Below, in pieces: positions 4,036-8,006 of a stretch of DNA of 8,006 nt. The stretch's first letter is position 1. Every line of letters starts with the position of its first letter. Both the position numbers and the translations under genes were made by a program. Below the pieces are notes generated by a model. It worked only from the letters and a program-made list of their open reading frames with translations, had not been told where the DNA came from and did no database searches. This DNA comes from Verrucomicrobiota bacterium (GTDB lineage: Bacteria; Verrucomicrobiota; Lentisphaeria; Oligosphaerales; JAFGRS01): contig JAGVUW010000753.1 of the NCBI GenBank assembly GCA_019136035.1, positions 1 to 8,006 on the forward strand. The letters are read 5' to 3'.

Positions 4036-6081
4036 ATGGTGGGACGGACCTGGGTGGCGGCGGTTCTCCTGGTCGGCTGCGTGGCGCCGGCGCAGGTGTT
4101 GCCGGTGGCGGCGCCGGACGAGTCGGCCTGGCGGCGTGAGGTGCTGCCATTGCCGCAGGAGGTCGCGATCAGGCAGGTGTGCCGCGTGAAGCCCGGCGAG
4201 GTGGCGATCCGAGGCCGCGCCGGCTCGGCCGGCCTGGAGCGCCGCGCGGTCGAAGCCGTGGTGGAGTTGTTCCGGTCGAAGACCGGCATGGCGCCCACGG
4301 GGAAGGGCTTTGAGATCGTCATCGGGCTTCTCGACGCCGCCGGCCGTCTCGACGGCATCGCGGTGCCCGAGGCGGCGCGTCTGCAGTCGGTCCCGAATCG
4401 CGAGCAGGCCTACGTTATCCAGCCGGTCGGCACCGATCGGCTGGTGGTGGCGGCCCTGGCCGACCGCGGGCTCTACTACGGAACGCGGACCCTGTCGCAG
4501 TGGCTGGAGTCGCATCTGCGCCCCGACCTGGCCGAGATACCGCTCGCCAGCGTGGTCGACTGGCCGGACCTCGAGGAACGCGGCTTCTGGCACATGCCGG
4601 TCAGCCTGGTGCCATGGCTGGCGTCCATGAAGATGAACCGCTTCTTCGTCATTCACCACTTCGCCGTGGAAGGCGAGGGGATCCGCCCATTCTCGACCTA
4701 CAACGAACCGGACGAGTCGGCCCGGAAGGACTGGACGCCGCCGTACGAGAGGGCGCGTGAGTATGCCGCCGAGGTCGTGCCCGGCCCGACACACATGGAC
4801 TTCTGGGAAGCCCGCTGCCCGGGCTACAAGGAGGCATTCCCGCACCTGATCGGCAAGGGCGAGGGGGCGAAGGATCCGTTCACCTTCGGCCGGACCTTCA
4901 ACCAGCGCGTGCCCTGTGCCTCGCACCCGGACATGGTCAAGGTCCTGAGCGGTGTGATGACCGGCCTGGCGGCGCAGAAGGCCTCCGAGATCATGGTCTG
5001 GATGAGCGAGTTCCCGACCGCCGCCTGCGAGTGCGAGTCCTGCCGGAAGGAGGGCCAGTTCCGGGCGGAAGTGCGGGTGACGCTGGCGGCCTGGGAGGCG
5101 GCGAAGAAGGCCTATCCGGACCTGCGCCTGAGCCTGTTCTTCGGCCGCGGCGGCTTCCTGCCGCCGCCCGACCGTCGCTATCCGGACGACCAGATCCGCG
5201 ACATCGCGGCGGCGCTGCCCCCCGGCGTGGCCCTGCGTGCCTCGGTGGGCTGCGACGGCCCGGACGACCGGCTCCTCGCGGAGTTCGCCGCCCAGGGCAA
5301 GCGCATCGCCCGCTGCAACATCGTCGCGCTGACGTCGGCATTCCTGTCGGAGGACATCCGCGCCCGACTGGCGGGGATCGCGGCGGAGCGGTACCTCGGC
5401 GCCTGGCAGTTCACCCCCGGCGGCTATGCCGACAGCGATAGCTGCCGGCGCCTGTACAACTACCGCATCTGCGCCCTGGCCGAGTACGGCTGGAACACGG
5501 ATGGGCGCACGGCCCGCGACTTCGCCGAGGCCTGGGCCTGGCGGCAGGGCTTCCGTGACCCGGCCGGCTTCCTGGCCTGGATCGATGCCATGGCCATACC
5601 GCAGGCAGCCCGCCTGGAGTCGTGCTGGCCGCGGCAGCTCTACGCGTCGTGGTTCGGGCGGCTCTGGCACATGGTCTCGGCGCGGCGCTGGGAGGAGTCG
5701 CAGTTCAACTCCGCCCAGATCGAGCCGGGCCTGAAGAAGGCTCAGGAGGCCCTGGCCCTGGCCGAGACCCTGGGCGATCAGGACCTGATTCGGGCCTCGC
5801 GGCAGTTGCTCGCCTACTGCCGGCTGGAGCAGGCCGGCTACGGCTACATCGCCGGCCTGCAGGCGGCCGACCCCGCCGATGCGGCCCAGAAGCAGGCGAG
5901 CGAGACGCGCCTGGGGCTCTTCCGAGCCGCGCTGCATGACTACGTCCAGGCACGCCTCGACGCGGCCGGCGGCTTCATGGCGAGCGCAGTCCTGGAAGGC
6001 ATGAAGAAGCAGGGCCTCGACCTGGAGGCCGAGGTCGACAAGGCGCACCTCCCGGAGCCGCCCGCGGGAGCGCTGCCGTGA
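4036..6081 (+). CDS. GH20-like glycosidase family lipoprotein
   Basis: The protein has 681 residues. The start at 4036 has a strong Shine-Dalgarno and begins an export signal: Arg4, a hydrophobic stretch, then the lipobox LVGC with Cys15. It is therefore probably a lipoprotein facing the periplasm or cell surface. Residues about 36-158 (VLPLPQEV ... DRLVVAALADRGLYYGTRTLSQWL) match the non-catalytic alpha/beta domain that precedes the barrel in beta-hexosaminidase-like enzymes (GH20 and relatives). Residues about 175-500 look like a TIM barrel, starting at VVDWPDLEERGFWHMP, with VWMSEFPTAACECESC at 321-336. The canonical GH20 GGDE acid/base pair is not visible. Glu325 in WMSEF, beside a Cys331/333/336 cluster, is a candidate functional site. 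A helical C-terminal region follows (about 500-670). Action on an amino-sugar glycan is inferred from the N-terminal domain only. The stop overlaps the next gene's GTG, implying coupled translation. Confidence 0.85.
   Translation: MVGRTWVAAVLLVGCVAPAQVLPVAAPDESAWRREVLPLPQEVAIRQVCRVKPGEVAIRGRAGSAGLERRAVEAVVELFRSKTGMAPTGKGFEIVIGLLDAAGRLDGIAVPEAARLQSVPNREQAYVIQPVGTDRLVVAALADRGLYYGTRTLSQWLESHLRPDLAEIPLASVVDWPDLEERGFWHMPVSLVPWLASMKMNRFFVIHHFAVEGEGIRPFSTYNEPDESARKDWTPPYERAREYAAEVVPGPTHMDFWEARCPGYKEAFPHLIGKGEGAKDPFTFGRTFNQRVPCASHPDMVKVLSGVMTGLAAQKASEIMVWMSEFPTAACECESCRKEGQFRAEVRVTLAAWEAAKKAYPDLRLSLFFGRGGFLPPPDRRYPDDQIRDIAAALPPGVALRASVGCDGPDDRLLAEFAAQGKRIARCNIVALTSAFLSEDIRARLAGIAAERYLGAWQFTPGGYADSDSCRRLYNYRICALAEYGWNTDGRTARDFAEAWAWRQGFRDPAGFLAWIDAMAIPQAARLESCWPRQLYASWFGRLWHMVSARRWEESQFNSAQIEPGLKKAQEALALAETLGDQDLIRASRQLLAYCRLEQAGYGYIAGLQAADPADAAQKQASETRLGLFRAALHDYVQARLDAAGGFMASAVLEGMKKQGLDLEAEVDKAHLPEPPAGALP
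6066..6070 (+). promoter_or_regulatory. Shine-Dalgarno site for the cysteine-peptidase-like gene
   Basis: GGGAG, inside the end of the preceding gene, lies 7 bases before the GTG at 6078. The alternative ATG at 6135 has no such site, so the GTG start overlapping the upstream stop is preferred. Confidence 0.5.
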
Positions 6082-7328
6082 GTACTGTCGATCGGGATAC
6101 GTGGCGAGACCGGTCTGTTGACCGCGCGCGCATCATGTCTCAGGTGAGATGGATGCCGGCCGCGGACGGCATCCCGATCCGCGGCAGAGGCGAGTTCAGG
6201 GCCGGTACCACCTATACCGGGGTGCCCTATTCCAACGGCGGTTGGGATGGTCGTATGATTGGCTTCGATATCGGCCTCAGGACATTCCTGGCTGCAGTGG
6301 CCAATCCCCGCAGTGTTCTCTACACGGCAGACCTGCGTGGCCAGCGTGCCAATTCTGCCGGATTCTATGGCACCGTATGCTCCGGACTTACCTCGTACGC
6401 ACTGCAGTTGGCCATGCAGGTCGGGAGCAGTTGGCATGGCCCCCATCATCGTGAAGGCATCGAGCCGGCGCAGCCGCAGTCGGCCCAAGGCGCCAAGACC
6501 GGCGATGTCCTCTGGTTCCGCGGCCATGTCGAGATCGTCACCAACGTCACCGCCACACCGGATGGCACGGCGACCCATGTCCGCGTCGAGGATAGCTGGC
6601 CGCCCACCACGCGAACCAAGGATTACACCGCGGCCGAGTTCGATTCCTACCTCGCGCAGCGCAAGGCCACGCTGTACCGCATCACGGATCACGATGCCTG
6701 GCGCGGTGAGAACCGCGCGGAACGCTTCCTCTTCCCGAACTACACGATGGACGCGAGAACTGCGACCATCAACCGGGTGCTGCTCCTCGACCTCGGCGAC
6801 TGGGTCGCCTACCGCCACGGTCACCCCGTCATCATTAACATCATGGACCGGGACAACCGCGGCGTCAGAGCGCTGGTCATCCGACGCGAGGGGGAACCGG
6901 TCGAAGAGATCCCCCTGGATGGCCCCGGCATGGTCGAGCGTACGTTTGCCCGTTCCGGCGACTACACGGCTCACTGCATCATGAACGACGGGACATCCAG
7001 CCAGGCGTGCGAGTTCTCCGTCTGCAGGCTCGACAGCCATCCTGTCAGTACCCCCGTCGTTCTCGGCCAGCCGTCGGCCATCGAGTTCCACACCGAGAAC
7101 ATGCAGGCCATACATGTCATGATTGCCGAGGAAGGCGATCCGGATTACTCCGATCCGGTGGCGCCCTATACCCTATGGGTCAACGACGACCACCGCCGCC
7201 AAGGGCGAGTGATCGTCCCCGCCGACGCGCTCACCCGCGCGGGCAAAGGCAGCATTACCGTCACGGCAGAGAACCGCTATGGCAGGCTGAGGAACCGCCA
7301 TGTCATTGACGTCGTCGGACCCGCGTAG
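6078..7328 (+). CDS. NlpC/P60-like (papain-fold) cysteine peptidase-like protein with beta-rich C-terminus
   Basis: The protein has 416 residues. TGVPYSNGG (47-55), FYGTVCSGLTSYAL (96-109, Cys101) and TGDVLWFRGHVEIV (141-154, His150) follow in the order and spacing of NlpC/P60 or CHAP-type hydrolases: a glycine-rich segment, the Cys in a C-S-G-L helix start, and the His in a G-H-V strand. Glu171 or Asp172 in VEDSW could be the third catalytic residue. The segment VLYTADLRGQR (80-90) before the Cys recalls uncharacterised PVC proteins that share GTVCS; this is from memory. Residues about 230-416 look like two beta-sandwich domains. No signal peptide is seen, although the co-translated partner is a lipoprotein. 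The substrate is unknown: peptidoglycan peptide, amide or other. The 5' half uses AGA and AGG arginine codons and A/T third positions more than its neighbours do. Confidence 0.85.
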   Translation: MSTVDRDTWRDRSVDRARIMSQVRWMPAADGIPIRGRGEFRAGTTYTGVPYSNGGWDGRMIGFDIGLRTFLAAVANPRSVLYTADLRGQRANSAGFYGTVCSGLTSYALQLAMQVGSSWHGPHHREGIEPAQPQSAQGAKTGDVLWFRGHVEIVTNVTATPDGTATHVRVEDSWPPTTRTKDYTAAEFDSYLAQRKATLYRITDHDAWRGENRAERFLFPNYTMDARTATINRVLLLDLGDWVAYRHGHPVIINIMDRDNRGVRALVIRREGEPVEEIPLDGPGMVERTFARSGDYTAHCIMNDGTSSQACEFSVCRLDSHPVSTPVVLGQPSAIEFHTENMQAIHVMIAEEGDPDYSDPVAPYTLWVNDDHRRQGRVIVPADALTRAGKGSITVTAENRYGRLRNRHVIDVVGPA

Positions 7329-7393
7329 GTGCTGAGTGTACCGGCATCAGGATGCGGCATCGGGGGTCAGTCACTTCTCTCGGAGGCGGCATT

Positions 7394-7433
7394 CCCGAGC
7401 CAACGCGAGTCTGCGACTTCTGGCTCTTCCGGG
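7394..7433. terminator. Weak two-part stem between convergent genes
   Basis: GAGCCA (7397-7402) pairs with TGGCTC (7421-7426). Inside, AGTC-TGC-GACT (7408-7418) forms a second stem, and CCC (7394-7396) can pair with GGG (7431-7433) across a bulge. It lies midway between the two convergent stop codons. There is no U-tract, so terminator activity is only a possibility. Confidence 0.3.
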
Positions 7434-7471
7434 AACTGGGTGCTTCCGGTGACGACGGGGGGGGCAACCGA

Positions 7472-8005
7472 TCAGTCCAGCGGGTCGGAGCCGTGTATGA
7501 ACTCATCGGCGTTGCTGATGCCATCGGCGTCGGGGTCAGCGTCATCACCGGCGATGGCGGCGTCCGTGGCGCTGGCGCCGAAATGGGCCGCTCGCCAGGC
7601 CTCGCTGGAGACCGGAGGGGGTGTGGCGGTCACCGTCAGGACCATGACGGCGGAGGCCTGGCCCGCGGCGTTGCGGGCGCTGACCACGACGCGGCTCTCG
7701 CCGGCGGCGGCGGGCGTACCCGCGATGGCCCCCGATGCCGGATCGACTGTGAGCCCGGCCGGCAGTGGCGCCGCGCTGTAGGTGATCGGGATCGTGCCGC
7801 CCGAGGAGGCGATGGTGTATCGCCACGGCACGCCCGTCCGGGCGACCACTCGGATGGGACTCGTGATATCCGTGGGGGCCTTCGGCTCAGCGGTGACGAA
7901 GAGCATCTCGCTGGCGCTGGCAACGCTGCCGGCCGCGTTCGACACGATACAGCGGAAGAGGGTGTGGTGCTCGGCGAGGTCAGCCGGCGGTGTCGTGTAG
8001 GTTGC
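7472..8005 (-). CDS. C-terminal part of an Ig-like repeat surface protein with calcium-binding end (5' end outside window)
   Basis: The frame is open from the right edge; 177 residues are present and the start lies beyond 8006. The first part, TYTTPPADLAEHHTLFRCIVSNAAG, has the TPP...F-C-V-S-N-A-A-G pattern of bacterial Ig-like domains. Next comes a putative-Ig (He_PIG-type) domain, roughly 7876-7627, with the typical PLPAGLTVDPASGAIAGTP core. The tail has WRAAHFGASA and then a DADPDADGISNADEF calcium-binding loop of EF-hand or thrombospondin-3 type (about 7546-7499). This order is common at the end of very large secreted or surface proteins of Verrucomicrobiota and relatives. It probably acts in adhesion or matrix binding; the functional N-terminal part is not in the window. 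The protein ends at SDPLD, directly after the calcium loop, which is abrupt. A GTG at 7945 lies inside the Ig-like domain and is not the start. Confidence 0.85.
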   Translation of the reverse strand, partial: ATYTTPPADLAEHHTLFRCIVSNAAGSVASASEMLFVTAEPKAPTDITSPIRVVARTGVPWRYTIASSGGTIPITYSAAPLPAGLTVDPASGAIAGTPAAAGESRVVVSARNAAGQASAVMVLTVTATPPPVSSEAWRAAHFGASATDAAIAGDDADPDADGISNADEFIHGSDPLD

Positions 8006-8006
8006 C

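Noticed and set aside
3429..4358. 309-codon minus-strand open frame across the repeat block
   Set aside because: It crosses both repeat modules and the start of the GH20-like gene, and its peptides are those expected from translating the repeats.
3943..6048. 701-codon open frame on the minus strand
   Set aside because: It lies fully antisense to the GH20-like gene. High GC at third positions removes stops from this opposite frame. The translation is Arg/Gly/Leu-rich with no recognisable domain.
5940..7115. 391-codon open frame on the minus strand
   Set aside because: It is antisense to the cysteine-peptidase-like gene, which has clear family motifs. This frame has none, and no convincing start.
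7303..7548. Frameshifted continuation of the Ig-like protein in another minus-strand frame
   Set aside because: The 81-codon frame is low-complexity Pro/Ser/Thr-rich sequence, overlaps the intact calcium-loop coding sequence, and shows no domain continuing the protein.

Overview
The window is GC-rich and comes from a bacterium. It probably belongs to the PVC superphylum (Lentisphaerota, Kiritimatiellota, Verrucomicrobiota or Planctomycetota), with a Lentisphaerota-like lineage the best guess. Three things point there: a pseudopilin-like protein with the FTLIELLVVIAIIAIL start and an LLDGHVAWY end; a sialidase next to a second glycosidase-like lipoprotein; and a large surface protein with Ig-like repeats that ends in a DPDADG calcium-binding motif. 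This is protein-style recognition only, with no phylogenetic test.

Layout from left to right. Positions 1-1182 (+) hold the C-terminal part of a large protein I cannot name. Positions 1183-1361 are a convergent intergenic region packed with hairpins. On the minus strand, a sialidase (3144-2062) is followed 25 bases later by a pseudopilin-like gene (2036-1362), which looks like a two-gene operon. Positions 3145-4035 form an 891-base gap between divergent genes that I read as non-coding. It holds a 46-bp tandem repeat (four full copies plus a partial fifth), two inverted copies of a three-hairpin module, and a short purine-rich dispersed-type repeat. On the plus strand, a GH20-like lipoprotein (4036-6081) overlaps by GTGA a cysteine-peptidase-like gene of NlpC/P60 type (6078-7328). 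Converging on it from the right edge is the C-terminal part of an Ig-like surface protein (8005-7472, minus).

The genes suggest a glycan-foraging locus. A sialidase could release sialic acid, a GH20-like lipoprotein could act on amino-sugar glycans, and a cysteine-peptidase-like partner is translated together with it. This link is inferred from gene neighbourhood and family resemblance; no substrate can be read from the sequence.

The most striking item is the repeat block at 3238-3745. Its two inverted three-hairpin modules differ mainly by changes that keep the stems paired, and the tandem repeat carries a hairpin related to one of the three. That points to selection on, or copying of, a folded element rather than a protein.
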